The position numbers were made by a program, and so were the translations under genes. Shown here piece after piece: positions 10,984 through 24,652 of a DNA stretch of 64,000 nucleotides. The notes under the pieces were generated by a model. That model saw nothing but the letters and a program-made list of their open reading frames with translations. It did no database searches and was not told where the DNA came from. Position 1 is the first letter of the stretch. The number at the start of each line of letters is the position of its first letter. The stretch is from Limosilactobacillus oris. Lineage in GTDB: Bacteria; Bacillota; Bacilli; Lactobacillales; Lactobacillaceae. Location of the stretch: the NCBI RefSeq assembly GCF_025311495.1, contig NZ_CP104398.1, forward strand, positions 1,488,001 to 1,552,000. The letters run 5' to 3'.

Positions 10984-11022
10984 GTGGGGCAACAAACTAG
11001 CTTGGCTAGTTCGTTGCCCCAC
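10984..11022. repeat. Strong 39-nt hairpin (possible dispersed element)
   Basis: GTGGGGCAAC pairs perfectly with GTTGCCCCAC, with a second inner stem ACTAGC/GCTAGT. No T run follows at once, so it is a poor terminator. Similar hairpins with a conserved 'GAACTAG' core are, from memory, scattered in lactobacillus intergenic regions. Confidence 0.45.
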
Positions 11023-11061
11023 CTCCGTCGACGCGTAGCTGCATTTTTATCTTTCGCCGTT

Positions 11062-12125
11062 TGTAAAATTAAGTTAGAAAAATAAAAAAGCCATTTGTGA
11101 TAGACTTTTGAATAACCACAAACAAAAGTAAAGGAACATCACAAATGACTTATAAACATCTTACCACACGTGAACTAACCCTCATAGCTAATTTTTGGCA
11201 CCAAGGTACGAAGGCTTATCAAGCTGCTAAACTGCTTAAACGAAGCCAAGAAACTATTTACCGAGTCTATCGATTTCTTGATAGCGGTAAGACCATTGCA
11301 CAGTATCTTAAGGCTTACCAGCGGAATAAGCAGCGTTGTGGTCGTAAGCAGGCTTAGCTAGCCAAGGATGAGATCAGCTACATCAATGAGCAGGTTAAAG
11401 CGGGCTGGACACCTGATACGATCATTGGTCGAGCAGAACGGACAATTAGCTGTAGTATGCGGACACTTTATCGGATGTTTGCTCGTGGACAGTACAATTT
11501 TGCCGTCCAGCAATTACCGATGAAAGGCAAGCGACACCCCAATGGCTATGTCGAACGACGTGGTAAGGCGGGGCATCTCGGTCGGAGTATTTACCAGCGA
11601 TACCATGATTTTCCTCACTACCAACACGAGTTTGGTCACTTTGAAGCTGATACTGTTCAAGGAAAAGCTCATCGTGGTGCGGTCATGACCTTGGTGGAAC
11701 GTCAATCTAAGGTGATGATTGTGCTTAACGTTCATCGTAAAACTGATGAAGCAGTTAACTATCACTTGGATAAATGGCTTTCTAAAATGCCTCGTCATTT
11801 CGTTAAGTCGATTACCTTTGATAATGGTAAGGAATTCGCGGGCTGGCGTGAGATTGCCAATAAACATGACCTTCATACTTATTTTGCGGAGGTTGGAGCG
11901 CCCAATCAACGCGGCCTGAATGAAAACAATAATGGTATCTTACGTCGTGACGGTCTCAGTAAACGATTAGACTTCCGTAATTTACCAGATGAACTAATCA
12001 CCCAGCTGATGCACAAACGAAATACTATTCCACGGAAGTCACTTCACTACCGCACACCACTTGAAGTATTCCTAAGTCACGTCACAGATGAACAGCTTTC
12101 AACATTTTTCTAATTTAAATTGACA
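11062..12125 (+). mobile_element. IS30-family insertion sequence with disrupted transposase
   Basis: Imperfect inverted repeats of about 22 bp bound the element: 11,062-11,083 and the reverse complement of 12,104-12,125 (18 or more matches). Length about 1,064 bp is normal for IS30. It sits between the DUF975 gene and a terminator, so it probably separated them. A target duplication is not clear. Confidence 0.8.
11145..12113 (+). pseudogene. IS30 transposase interrupted by an in-frame TAG
   Basis: The N-terminal helix-turn-helix part (70 codons, RKQA) ends at TAG 11,355-11,357; the same frame then continues LAKDEISYINEQVKAGW and runs to 12,113. The catalytic part is intact: FEADTVQGK, TFDNGKEF and NQRGLNENNNGILRR supply the DDE triad. 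The stop could be a CAG-to-TAG change. A downstream ATG at 11,457 would give only the catalytic half, so the product is probably inactive on its own. Confidence 0.85.
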
Positions 12126-12143
12126 TTTCGGGTTTAAAATAGC

Positions 12144-12179
12144 AAAGGAGGCTGAGTTAATTCCCGGCCTCCTTTTTTT
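12144..12179 (+). terminator. Intrinsic terminator, probably once that of the DUF975 gene
   Basis: AAAGGAGGC pairs with GCCTCCTTTTTTT. It follows the right end of the IS30 copy by about 20 bp and ends rightward transcription before the tyrS promoter. Confidence 0.7.
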
Positions 12180-12188
12180 AGTGAATGC

Positions 12189-12218
12189 TTGACAGGGACC
12201 CGCGTGAACCGGTACAAT
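12189..12218 (+). promoter_or_regulatory. tyrS promoter
   Basis: TTGACA (12,189-12,194), 18-bp spacer and TACAAT (12,213-12,218), directly upstream of the T-box leader. Confidence 0.75.
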
Positions 12219-12224
12219 AACGGC

Positions 12225-12464
12225 AACAAAAGGGCAGTGAAGCGGACAGCAGTAGTTGTCAGCTGGACATTCAGAGAGCCGGCGGTAGTTGTGAGCCTGG
12301 CCAAGGACTGATGATGAATTACATCCGCGGAGCCCGTCTAAATGAACGGATCGTCCCGTTACCGACGAAGAGCGGTGGGTTACTAGCCTGGTAGCCCGCA
12401 ATTCAAGGTGGTAACGCGGTGAAATCGTCCCTGACTTCAGTTTTTTGAAGCCGGGGATTTTTTA
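12225..12464 (+). promoter_or_regulatory. Tyrosine-specific T-box leader
   Basis: The antiterminator T-box core AAGGTGGTAACGCGG is at 12,405-12,419 and the terminator (GTCCCTGACTTC/GAAGCCGGGGATTTTTT) at 12,426-12,463. In Stem I the specifier loop GATGAATTACATC presents TAC (12,320-12,322), a Tyr codon. Uncharged tRNA-Tyr should stabilise the antiterminator and switch on tyrS, matching the downstream gene. Confidence 0.9.
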
Positions 12465-12496
12465 GTATCCGGGGATTTAATTTAGGAGGGATATCC

Positions 12497-13747
12497 ATGA
12501 ACATTATTGATGACCTGCAATGGCGGGGTGCGATTAACCAGACGACGGATTTGGACGCGTTAAAGGAACTGACCGAAAACGATAAGATTGCTTTATACTG
12601 TGGAACTGACCCCACGGGGGATAGTTTACACATCGGTCACTTGATTCCATTTATGATTTTGAAACGGTTCCAGCTGGCGGGCCACCACCCGGTAATCATT
12701 ATCGGTGGGGGGACCGGTGCAATCGGGGACCCGTCCGGACGGAAGAGTGAGCGGACTCTGCAAACAATGGACCAGGTCCACCACAATGAAGAGGCCCTGA
12801 CGGCACAGATGAAGAAGCTCTTTGGGACGGAAAACTTCACGATTGTCAATAACTACGACTGGCTGTCCCAGATTAGCCTGCTGGACTTCCTGCGGGACTA
12901 CGGGAAGCTCTTTAACATTAACACGATGCTGAATAAGGAGGTCGTTGCCAGCCGGTTGGACGCGGGAATTTCGTTTACCGAATTTACCTACCAGATTTTA
13001 CAGTCGGTCGATTTCCTTCATTTATACCGGCACAATGACGTGCAACTGCAAATCGGTGGTTCTGACCAGTGGGGCAACATTACGGCTGGGATTGACCTGA
13101 TTCACAAGGTAGAAGGCCCGGATGCGAAGGTTTACGGGTTGACGATTCCGCTGATGCTCAAGGCAGATGGAACCAAGTTTGGAAAAACTGCTGGCGGTGC
13201 AATCTGGCTGGACCCGGAGAAGACGTCGCCGTACGAATTCTACCAATTCTGGATTAACCAGGATGACCGGGATGTAATCAAATACTTGAAGTACTTTACC
13301 TTCTTATCTAAAGAGGAAATCGACGACCTGGCCGAAAAAGTCGAAAAGGAACCGTGGAAGCGGGAAGCACAGCGGCGGCTGGCCGAAGAAGTGACTAAGT
13401 TCGTTCACGGCGAAAAAGCGGTTGAGGAAGCGCAGCGGATCAGTAAGGCGCTCTTCTCCGGGGATGTCGCCGATCTGTCCGTTGCAGAAATTGAACAGGG
13501 CTTTAAGAATATGCCATCGGTTGATGTTGATGATAAGAAGGAAAACATCGTCGTTTGGCTGACGGATAATGGGATGGAACCGTCCCGGCGGCAGGCCCGG
13601 CAAGATGTTTCTAACGGTGCTATCCGGATTAACGGGGAAAAGGTTACTGACGTGGAGGCAGAAGTAGACCCGAGCACTCACTTTGATGGCAAGTTTGTCA
13701 TTGTTCGGCGGGGGAAGAAACACTACTTCTTAGCACGGGTAAAATAA
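12497..13747 (+). CDS. tyrS: Tyrosyl-tRNA synthetase
   Basis: 416 residues, class I synthetase. YCGTDPTGDSLHIGHL contains the HIGH motif (residues about 34-50), KFGKTAGG is the KMSKS-equivalent loop, and a C-terminal S4 RNA-binding domain (PSRRQARQDVSNGAIRINGEKV) follows. ATG 12,497 lies after AGGAGGG. It charges tRNA-Tyr in the cytoplasm and is controlled by the T-box upstream. Confidence 0.97.
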   Translation: MNIIDDLQWRGAINQTTDLDALKELTENDKIALYCGTDPTGDSLHIGHLIPFMILKRFQLAGHHPVIIIGGGTGAIGDPSGRKSERTLQTMDQVHHNEEALTAQMKKLFGTENFTIVNNYDWLSQISLLDFLRDYGKLFNINTMLNKEVVASRLDAGISFTEFTYQILQSVDFLHLYRHNDVQLQIGGSDQWGNITAGIDLIHKVEGPDAKVYGLTIPLMLKADGTKFGKTAGGAIWLDPEKTSPYEFYQFWINQDDRDVIKYLKYFTFLSKEEIDDLAEKVEKEPWKREAQRRLAEEVTKFVHGEKAVEEAQRISKALFSGDVADLSVAEIEQGFKNMPSVDVDDKKENIVVWLTDNGMEPSRRQARQDVSNGAIRINGEKVTDVEAEVDPSTHFDGKFVIVRRGKKHYFLARVK

Positions 13748-13768
13748 TTTTGTCTTATAATAGTTAAG

Positions 13769-13806
13769 AAAAGGCGGACCAGGGGAGCTCACTGGCCCGC
13801 CTTTTT
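13769..13806 (+). terminator. Intrinsic terminator after tyrS
   Basis: AAAGGCGGACCAG pairs with CTGGCCCGCCTTTTT, 22 bp after the tyrS stop. Confidence 0.8.
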
Positions 13807-13902
13807 GGGTATAAAGTGGCAGAATCAGGAACAATATCATTCAAAGGTTGACTGGAAATTCAGTTTTGCTCATGCGGAGGATAGCGGGTAGTGAAATGGT
13901 GC

Positions 13903-13931
13903 TTGACGGGGTGGGAGATTCCATGTATCAT
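13903..13931 (+). promoter_or_regulatory. rRNA operon promoter, most distal
   Basis: TTGACG (13,903-13,908), 17-bp spacer and TATCAT (13,926-13,931), about 330 bp before 16S. Confidence 0.5.
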
Positions 13932-13985
13932 ATTTAACGTTGTCAAAGCGATTAATGATTTGCAAAAGAAAATTGTGAATTATTG

Positions 13986-14014
13986 TTGACATCGTTTTGG
14001 CAGCATGATATATT
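13986..14014 (+). promoter_or_regulatory. rRNA operon promoter P1
   Basis: Consensus TTGACA (13,986-13,991), 17-bp spacer and TATATT (14,009-14,014). Confidence 0.8.
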
Positions 14015-14064
14015 ATTTAAGCTGCTTGTTTGAAAGCTAACAAATAATTACTTGAAATTAGTTG

Positions 14065-14094
14065 TTGACTTGATAATGGTAGCTGTGATAAAAT
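14065..14094 (+). promoter_or_regulatory. rRNA operon promoter P2
   Basis: TTGACT (14,065-14,070), 18-bp spacer and TAAAAT (14,089-14,094). Tandem P1/P2 promoters are normal for rRNA operons. The leader downstream holds the AGGGTCTTCGGTCACTTCGG region. Confidence 0.75.
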
Positions 14095-14258
14095 ATAAAA
14101 GCTGTCTGATGACAGTTTGGTAGACCTTTGAAAACTGAACAAAGTTTCGACGAATCAAATGTGTAGGGTCTTCGGTCACTTCGGTGATTGAAGCAAAAAC
14201 ATTTGCGAAGTCAATTCGCTTAATTAATTTGAAATAGAGCTATTCAAGTTCTTATATT

Positions 14259-18962
<4,704 letters not shown>

Positions 18963-19044
18963 GGCAAAGCGGAAAGGTTTGTTGGAAAGGGATAGATATT
19001 GTTTAGTTTTGAGAGCGCAAGCTCTCATCTCGGAAGAGATGAAG

Positions 19045-19161
19045 TGTGGTGATGATGGCTTGAAGGATACACCTGTTCCCATGCCGAACACAGAAGTTAA
19101 GCTTCAACACGCCGAAAGTAGTTGGGGGATCGCTCCCTGCGAGGATAGGACGTTGCCACGC
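19045..19161 (+). rRNA. rrf: 5S ribosomal RNA
   Basis: About 117 nt from TGTGGTGATGATGGC to GTTGCCACGC with the conserved ACCTGTTCCCATGCCGAACA segment. It lies about 80 bp after 23S. Confidence 0.95.
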
Positions 19162-19166
19162 TTGAT

Positions 19167-19239
19167 GCTGACTTAGCTCAGTTGGCAGAGCACGTCATTA
19201 GTAATGATGAGGTCGGAGGTTCGAATCCTCTAGTCAGCA
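19167..19239 (+). tRNA. tRNA-Thr (anticodon AGT)
   Basis: Cloverleaf: acceptor GCTGACT/AGTCAGC, D arm GCTCAGTTGGCAGAGC, anticodon stem CGTCA/TGATG with loop TTAGTAA, T arm GGAGGTTCGAATCCTC. The anticodon is AGT (threonine). CCA is not encoded. It ends the rRNA operon, and its 3' end is the attachment site of the integrated element. An A at position 34 is uncommon for bacterial Thr tRNAs. Confidence 0.95.
19229..19239 (+). other. attL core (3' end of tRNA-Thr)
   Basis: TCTAGTCAGCA, identical to 43,903-43,913. It forms the 3' part of the T arm and acceptor stem, so integration keeps the tRNA intact. Confidence 0.7.
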
Positions 19240-19329
19240 TAATTAAAACTTACAAGGTTTATTAGTTCTTGATATATCAACGTTTTACGGAGATGTATCA
19301 AGGACTATTTTTATTTATTTTAGAATATT

Positions 19330-19433
19330 ATGCACACAGCTGTGCACACAAAAAAAGCGTGTGCATGTGAAAATTGAGTAACATCCTATAAACGTTGATT
19401 TAATAGAAATAATTAATTGAAAACTGTGTGCAT
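19330..19433. promoter_or_regulatory. Left-end cluster of TGCACACA boxes (putative integrase arm sites)
   Basis: ATGCACACA (19,330-19,338), GTGCACACA (19,342-19,350), inverted GTGTGCAT (19,359-19,366) and inverted TGTGTGCAT (19,425-19,433). Two more copies lie near the other end (43,817-43,825 and 43,829-43,837). Placement near both att cores fits arm-type binding sites of a tyrosine recombinase or its excisionase. Confidence 0.5.
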
Positions 19434-19485
19434 TTCTTAAAATTGAGCAAGTATAGTTTTTATGGCTTATATGTGGTATAGAGTA

Positions 19486-19526
19486 AAATAGGTACTACAT
19501 AAATTCAAAATATGTAGTACCTATTT
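19486..19526 (-). terminator. Bidirectional terminator hairpin after the lipoprotein gene
   Basis: A perfect 16-bp stem AAATAGGTACTACATA / TATGTAGTACCTATTT with flanking A and T runs, just 3' of the minus-strand lipoprotein gene. It shares the GTACTAC core with hairpins at 20,500 and 30,146. Confidence 0.7.
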
Positions 19527-19536
19527 TAATTCATGA

Positions 19537-20409
19537 TTAATCTACGTCCATATTGTCAGTAATAATATCAACTGTTTGACGTTGATTACCAGCAGTATAG
19601 AATTCTTGTTTTAATTCTGAAAGAGTAGTTGTATGTTCAATCATTTTTTGCTTATATGCTGGTGTATCATTACTGTGATCCAATGTCCAATAGGTAACAT
19701 TATTACCATTAATTTGATACTGAACATCACCATCAGAGCCATAACCAACAGTTTTTCTACCATTATCAGCAGTAGATAACTCCATATTAGCATCATTGTT
19801 GTCAGATACATCTAAAGTATCGAAGCCATTTGCTTTAGCGTAAATCAGAACTGCTTCAGTTTTTTCATCAAGGTCAGTTGGAGCTGGTTGTTGGCTACTG
19901 CTATTAGAATCTATATTTTTATTTAAATCATATTTAGTAACTATCTCATCAATCGTATCTTTTTGGTTGGCATATTTCTTCACTAATTCTTGCTTAGAAT
20001 AGGTTTTACTACCATTCTTGTTACCCATGCCAGTGCCATCAGTATTTTCGTCATATTTAACTGTTACATTATCATTATTAACAATAATATCTGTTGAATG
20101 CCCCATTGGAAAGACTTCAAAGGTATAAGTATTCGCATTTTTAGAAATTTTCATACCATCAGAATCGCCAGTACTTTTTTCTGCATTTGCTAATTTTGAA
20201 GCATCCGTTTGACTAAGCATTAAATAGCCCATTACACCATACTCGTTATTATTGAACTTATCAGTTTGTGGCTTTGAACTACTTGCTGCTACTTTCTTAG
20301 CAGTTTTAACATTATCAGATGTATTCTTGGAACTTGATGATTGGTTGCTACATGCAGCTAAAGATATTGCAACTAAAGCTGTACTAGCAATAACGATACT
20401 CTTTTTCAT
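19537..20409 (-). CDS. Putative cell-surface lipoprotein
   Basis: 290 residues. The N-terminus MKKSIVIASTALVAISLAAC is a type II signal peptide with lipobox LAAC, so the mature protein should be lipid-anchored outside the membrane. A Ser/Asn-rich linker follows, then two acidic regions ending in a DGDVQYQINGNNVTYWTLD-type domain. ATG 20,409 is chosen over an in-frame ATG 15 bp upstream because GGAGG lies 8 nt before it. The C-terminal half resembles lipoproteins of unknown function in Limosilactobacillus reuteri; the function is unknown. Confidence 0.75.
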   Translation of the reverse strand: MKKSIVIASTALVAISLAACSNQSSSSKNTSDNVKTAKKVAASSSKPQTDKFNNNEYGVMGYLMLSQTDASKLANAEKSTGDSDGMKISKNANTYTFEVFPMGHSTDIIVNNDNVTVKYDENTDGTGMGNKNGSKTYSKQELVKKYANQKDTIDEIVTKYDLNKNIDSNSSSQQPAPTDLDEKTEAVLIYAKANGFDTLDVSDNNDANMELSTADNGRKTVGYGSDGDVQYQINGNNVTYWTLDHSNDTPAYKQKMIEHTTTLSELKQEFYTAGNQRQTVDIITDNMDVD

Positions 20410-20499
20410 GATAAACTCCTCCATTGTGTTTATGACACTGTAGTGATACTTAAATAATCATAATAGTTGTAGTTGAACATAACAAGAAGAAAATAAAAA

Positions 20500-20534
20500 C
20501 AGGTACTACGTAATTGCGCAAAGTGTAGTACCTG
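20500..20534. terminator. Hairpin with GTACTAC core upstream of the lipoprotein gene
   Basis: CAGGTACTAC pairs with GTAGTACCTG, followed on the plus strand by CTATTTTTAG. Related to hairpins at 19,486 and 30,146. It brackets the lipoprotein gene together with the first. Confidence 0.45.
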
Positions 20535-20589
20535 CTATTTTTAGTTAGGAATTATTTCTTGTTTAGATTTATTAAAAACTAGATAGAAT

Positions 20590-20727
20590 TTATTGGATAA
20601 ATATGTCGAAGGTATAATAGCCATCGGCATTTTTTATTGTGATAGAAACTATCAGGACTGCACAAAATCATTAATTGATTTAGCATTAACGGCCAATGAA
20701 CAACCCGTTGGAAGCGCATACAATTAA
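20590..20727 (+). pseudogene. C-terminal remnant of an unidentified protein gene
   Basis: An open stretch reads NLLDKYVEGIIAIGIFYC and continues to QPVGSAYN before TAA. It has no start codon or ribosome site and is cut on its 5' side. Amino-acid usage looks protein-like. I do not recognise the family. It precedes the truncated amidohydrolase gene and may be its former operon partner. Confidence 0.4.
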
Positions 20728-20799
20728 GACATACTAAAGCGATAACGCATATGCTTTTAAAGAAATCTTCTTTGAAGGCAAGGTTAGGAGGTTAGTATC

Positions 20800-21441
20800 G
20801 TGGAAGTTGAACAAACTGTAAAGGAACGACTGCAAAAGTTGTCTTCGATTGGGAGTGATCCTACTGGAGGTTTAACACGGTTACTTTATTCTGATAGTTG
20901 GTTATCGGCACAACATTATGTACAAGACCAGATGAAAAATATCGGAATGAAAGCAGCTTTTGATGAAGTTGGGAATCTTTTTGGCCGGATCGAAGGTAGC
21001 GAGTTACCGGAAGAAACAATTATGACGGGGTCTCACATTGACACTGTCGTAAACGGTGGTAAATTGGATGGCCAGTTTGGGGTAGTTGCTTCACTAACGG
21101 CGGTCCAAATGCTTCAAGAAAAGTACGGCCAACCAAAACGTTCCCTTGAGGTTATTTCAATGGCTGAGGAAGAAGGAAGTCGTTTCCCAACGGTATTTTG
21201 GGGAAGTAAGAACTTTGTAGGAATTGCTAATAACGACGAAGTAAAAGATATCGCTGATGCCAATGGAAAGAAGTTTGTGGATGAAATGCACCGACAGGGA
21301 TTTGATTTTCAACCACAACAAAAGCGGCGAAATGATATTAAGGCCTTTGTTGAAGAACATATTGAACAAGGAAGTATTCTTGAAACGGAAAAAGAATGCT
21401 CATGTACGGTAAAGAAGCAAGCAACCGAAAACAATAGATAG
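20800..21441 (+). pseudogene. Truncated M20-family hydrolase (N-carbamoyl amino acid / allantoate amidohydrolase type)
   Basis: GTG 20,800 follows TTAGGAGGT. About 197 residues match the N-terminal half of dinuclear-metal amidohydrolases: MTGSHIDTVVNGGKLDGQFGVV holds the first metal ligands (His, Asp), AEEEGSRFPTVFWGS the Glu pair, and EEHIEQGSIL the next His. Family members are about 400 residues. The frame then runs into sequence of the tet(W) segment (from about 21,392) and stops after an unrelated tail, so the enzyme has lost its second metal-site half and must be inactive. Confidence 0.8.
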
Positions 21442-21734
21442 ACCGCCAGCACTACACTATTCCGAACCAAAGACCAAAAGATAAGCATTTTGAGAAAATC
21501 TAAACTTTTGGATTTTCCTACAATGCCGACTACGGCGGAATCCCTCCCACTCCTTATATATTTCTTTCTGTATACATTGAATTTGTATTTAGTAAAATGC
21601 AGACAACACCACGGATCGGCTTTTGGCTGGACAATTCCAACCAAACACCGCAGCAGACAGTAGAAACCATTCTGAACGTTAGGAAGCCGGTATGATTGTT
21701 ACATATAAGGGGAAGAAAAATTTCTTTTAGATAC

Positions 21735-22017
21735 TTGTTTTCCTAAAACTGATGTGATATAATTCAATTCCAGAAAAGGAGTAAAAAATATGCGGCAAGG
21801 TATTCTTAAATAAAACTATAATCAAATAGTGGGAACAAAGGATTATGATAGTCCCTTTTGTAGGGGCTTAGTTTTTTGTACCCAAAAGAATACTTTTGCC
21901 TTATCAATTTTGACATATCCCCAAAAACAGCACTCACAAACAGGTGTATGCTGTATATGTGTATGTCCGCAAATTATCATCCCCAGTGGTAAAAGTATTT
22001 TACTGCTGGGGATTTTT
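21735..22017 (+). promoter_or_regulatory. tet(W) promoter, leader peptide and attenuator
   Basis: TTGTTT (21,735-21,740), 17-bp spacer, TATAAT (21,758-21,763). A leader peptide MRQGILK with ribosome site AAAGGAG lies at 21,790-21,813. An intrinsic terminator pairs ATCCCCAG (21,979) with CTGGGGAT (22,005) followed by TTTTT. This is the arrangement known for tet(M)/tet(O)-type ribosomal protection genes, where tetracycline relieves attenuation. Confidence 0.8.
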
Positions 22018-22051
22018 ATGCCCTTCGGGGCAGTAAAGGGAGGACAATCAC

Positions 22052-23971
22052 ATGAAAATAATCAATATTGGAATTCTTGCCCATGTAGACGCTGGAAAGA
22101 CGACCTTGACGGAGAGCCTGCTATATGCCAGCGGAGCCATTTCAGAACCGGGGAGCGTCAAAAAAGGGACAACGAGGACGGACACCATGTTTTTGGAGCG
22201 GCAGCGTGGGATTACCATTCAAGCGGCAGTCACTTCCTTCCAGTGGCACAGATGTAAAGTCAACATTGTGGATACGCCCGGCCACATGGATTTTTTGGCG
22301 GAGGTGTACCGCTCTTTGGCTGTTTTAGATGGGGCCATCTTGGTGATCTCCGCTAAAGATGGCGTGCAGGCCCAGACCCGTATTCTGTTCCATGCCCTGC
22401 GGAAAATGAACATTCCCACCGTTATCTTTATCAACAAGATCGACCAGGCTGGCGTTGATTTGCAGAGCGTGGTTCAGTCTGTTCGGGATAAGCTCTCCGC
22501 CGATATTATCATCAAGCAGACGGTGTCGCTGTCCCCGGAAATAGTCCTGGAGGAAAATACCGACATAGAAGCATGGGATGCGGTCATCGAAAATAACGAT
22601 AAATTATTGGAAAAGTATATCGCAGGAGAACCAATCAGCCGGGAAAAACTTGTGCGGGAGGAACAGCGGCGGGTTCAAGACGCCTCCCTGTTCCCGGTCT
22701 ATTATGGCAGCGCCAAAAAGGGCCTTGGCATTCAACCGTTGATGGATGCGGTGACAGGGCTGTTCCAACCGATTGGGGAACAGGGGAGCGCCGCCCTATG
22801 CGGCAGCGTTTTCAAGGTGGAGTATACAGATTGCGGCCAGCGGCGTGTCTATCTACGGCTATACAGCGGAACGCTGCGCCTGCGGGATACGGTGGCCCTG
22901 GCCGGGAGAGAAAAGCTGAAAATCACAGAGATGCGTATTCCATCCAAAGGGGAAATTGTTCGGACAGACACCGCTTATCCGGGTGAAATTGTTATCCTTC
23001 CCAGCGACAGCGTGAGGTTAAACGATGTATTAGGGGACCCAACCCGGCTCCCTCGTAAAAGGTGGCGTGAGGACCCCCTCCCCATGCTGCGGACGTCGAT
23101 TGCGCCGAAAACGGCAGCGCAAAGAGAACGGCTGCTGGACGCTCTTACGCAACTTGCGGATACTGACCCGCTTTTGCGCTGCGAGGTGGATTCCATCACC
23201 CATGAGATCATTCTTTCTTTTTTGGGCCGGGTGCAGTTGGAGGTTGTTTCCGCTTTGCTGTCGGAAAAATACAAGCTTGAAACAGTGGTAAAGGAACCCA
23301 CCGTCATTTATATGGAGCGGCCGCTCAAAGCAGCCAGCCACACCATCCATATCGAGGTGCCGCCCAACCCGTTTTGGGCATCCATCGGACTGTCTGTTAC
23401 ACCACTCCCGCTTGGCTCCGGTGTACAATACGAGAGCCGGGTTTCGCTGGGATACTTGAACCAGAGTTTTCAAAACGCTGTCAGGGATGGTATCCGTTAC
23501 GGGCTGGAGCAGGGCTTGTTCGGCTGGAACGTAACGGACTGTAAGATTTGCTTTGAATACGGGCTTTATTACAGTCCGGTCAGCACGCCGGCGGACTTCC
23601 GCTCATTGGCCCCGATTGTATTGGAACAGGCATTGAAGGAATCAGGGACGCAACTGCTGGAACCTTATCTCTCCTTCACCCTCTATGCGCCCCGGGAATA
23701 TCTTTCCAGGGCTTATCATGATGCACCGAAATACTGTGCCACCATCGAAACGGTCCAGGTAAAAAAGGATGAAGTTGTCTTTACTGGCGAGATTCCCGCC
23801 CGCTGTATACAGGCATACCGTACTGATCTGGCCTTTTACACCAACGGGCAGAGCGTATGCCTTACAGAACTGAAAGGGTATCAGGCCGCTGTCGGCAAGC
23901 CAGTCATCCAGCCCCGCCGTCCAAACAGCCGCCTGGACAAGGTGCGCTATATGTTTCAGAAGATAATGTAA
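22052..23971 (+). CDS. tet(W): Tetracycline resistance ribosomal protection protein Tet(W)
   Basis: 639 residues, exactly the Tet(W) length. It is an EF-G-like GTPase that dislodges tetracycline from the ribosome. GTPase motifs: AHVDAGKTT (G1, residues 10-18), RGITIQ (G2), DTPGH (G3), NKID (G4). Residue-level agreement with Tet(W) as I remember it is very high throughout, with scattered differences. GGGAGG precedes ATG 22,052. GC content well above its neighbours marks recent transfer. It is complete and probably functional. Confidence 0.97.
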   Translation: MKIINIGILAHVDAGKTTLTESLLYASGAISEPGSVKKGTTRTDTMFLERQRGITIQAAVTSFQWHRCKVNIVDTPGHMDFLAEVYRSLAVLDGAILVISAKDGVQAQTRILFHALRKMNIPTVIFINKIDQAGVDLQSVVQSVRDKLSADIIIKQTVSLSPEIVLEENTDIEAWDAVIENNDKLLEKYIAGEPISREKLVREEQRRVQDASLFPVYYGSAKKGLGIQPLMDAVTGLFQPIGEQGSAALCGSVFKVEYTDCGQRRVYLRLYSGTLRLRDTVALAGREKLKITEMRIPSKGEIVRTDTAYPGEIVILPSDSVRLNDVLGDPTRLPRKRWREDPLPMLRTSIAPKTAAQRERLLDALTQLADTDPLLRCEVDSITHEIILSFLGRVQLEVVSALLSEKYKLETVVKEPTVIYMERPLKAASHTIHIEVPPNPFWASIGLSVTPLPLGSGVQYESRVSLGYLNQSFQNAVRDGIRYGLEQGLFGWNVTDCKICFEYGLYYSPVSTPADFRSLAPIVLEQALKESGTQLLEPYLSFTLYAPREYLSRAYHDAPKYCATIETVQVKKDEVVFTGEIPARCIQAYRTDLAFYTNGQSVCLTELKGYQAAVGKPVIQPRRPNSRLDKVRYMFQKIM

Positions 23972-24052
23972 CGTCTTGCGCAATGCAAGCGTTCATTGCT
24001 GGCTATTGCGAAATATCATTGATAAAATCAGTATCAGAGAGGAGAAACTATT

Positions 24053-24241
24053 TTGAACCAGGAACAGACGAATATTACAACAGGAAAGCAAATACGTCAT
24101 CTGCGAACACAATTGGGAATGACACAGGAAGAACTAGCCGGGGAATTGAATGTTACCCGGCAGGCACTATCGAATTGGGAGAGAGATGTTAATGAACCCG
24201 ATTTAAATATATTTGAAAAGTTAAGCAAATCGATTCTGTAA
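24053..24241 (+). CDS. Short XRE-family helix-turn-helix protein, probably truncated
   Basis: 62 residues from TTG 24,053 after GAGAGGAG. GKQIRHLRTQLGMTQEELAG, followed by the segment through QALSNWERD, is a classical XRE DNA-binding domain. The frame stops soon after the domain (SKSIL), where family members usually continue, so it may have been cut at the right edge of the tet(W) segment. Role unknown. Confidence 0.65.
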   Translation: MNQEQTNITTGKQIRHLRTQLGMTQEELAGELNVTRQALSNWERDVNEPDLNIFEKLSKSIL

Positions 24242-24293
24242 AAGCAATGATAATGGACTTAAAATGCATTTTTGAAAGCTTTTAAAATAATTG

Positions 24294-24322
24294 TTGACAA
24301 ATCCACTAGCTAGCGATAAATT
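24294..24322 (+). promoter_or_regulatory. Promoter of the T-box leader and reductase gene
   Basis: TTGACA (24,294-24,299), 17-bp spacer, TAAATT (24,317-24,322). Confidence 0.7.
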
Positions 24323-24344
24323 AAAATACAATTAAATAATGATT

Positions 24345-24614
24345 ATAAAAACACGTTGAAAAGAAGAGTAGCTATTAGCAGATGGCAAGAGAGTCCCCGT
24401 TTGGTGTGAGAGGATGATTTACTTATAGTGAAAATCACTTTGAGTGCCAGGATGAAAGATAGTAATTTCTGGTGGGAGTAGCCCATTATAGCTACCGTGT
24501 TTAATACAAAGAGTATTGAACATTTGAGGCTAGTAGTGTGAACTACTGGCGAATAAAGGTGGTAACACGCAGAAGCGTCCTTAGATTAAGCAATTAATCT
24601 GAGGGCGCTTTTTT
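24345..24614 (+). promoter_or_regulatory. T-box leader, probable isoleucine specifier
   Basis: The T-box core AAAGGTGGTAACACGC is at 24,555-24,570 and a terminator (AGCGTCCTTAGATTAA / TTAATCTGAGGGCGCTTTTTT) at 24,572-24,614. Aligning the specifier hairpin AGTGAAAATCACT with that of the tyrS leader (GATGAATTACATC) puts ATC (24,434-24,436), an Ile codon, in the specifier position. The T-box assignment is firm; the codon is an inference from this alignment. Confidence 0.8.
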
Positions 24615-24652
24615 ATAATCATTAAATTTAGAAAACAAGGAGTTGCGTTATT

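Larger units (their letters stand above)
21392..24245 (+). mobile_element. Transferred tet(W) segment
   Basis: From the point where the amidohydrolase frame breaks to just past a truncated helix-turn-helix gene, base composition is distinctly GC-richer than the neighbours and gene style is that of gut Firmicutes/Actinobacteria. It contains a promoter, a leader peptide, an attenuator and tet(W). A short open stretch (21,597-21,695) ending NVRKPV looks like the tail of another gene. No inverted repeats or transposase are visible, so the boundaries are estimates. Confidence 0.6.
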
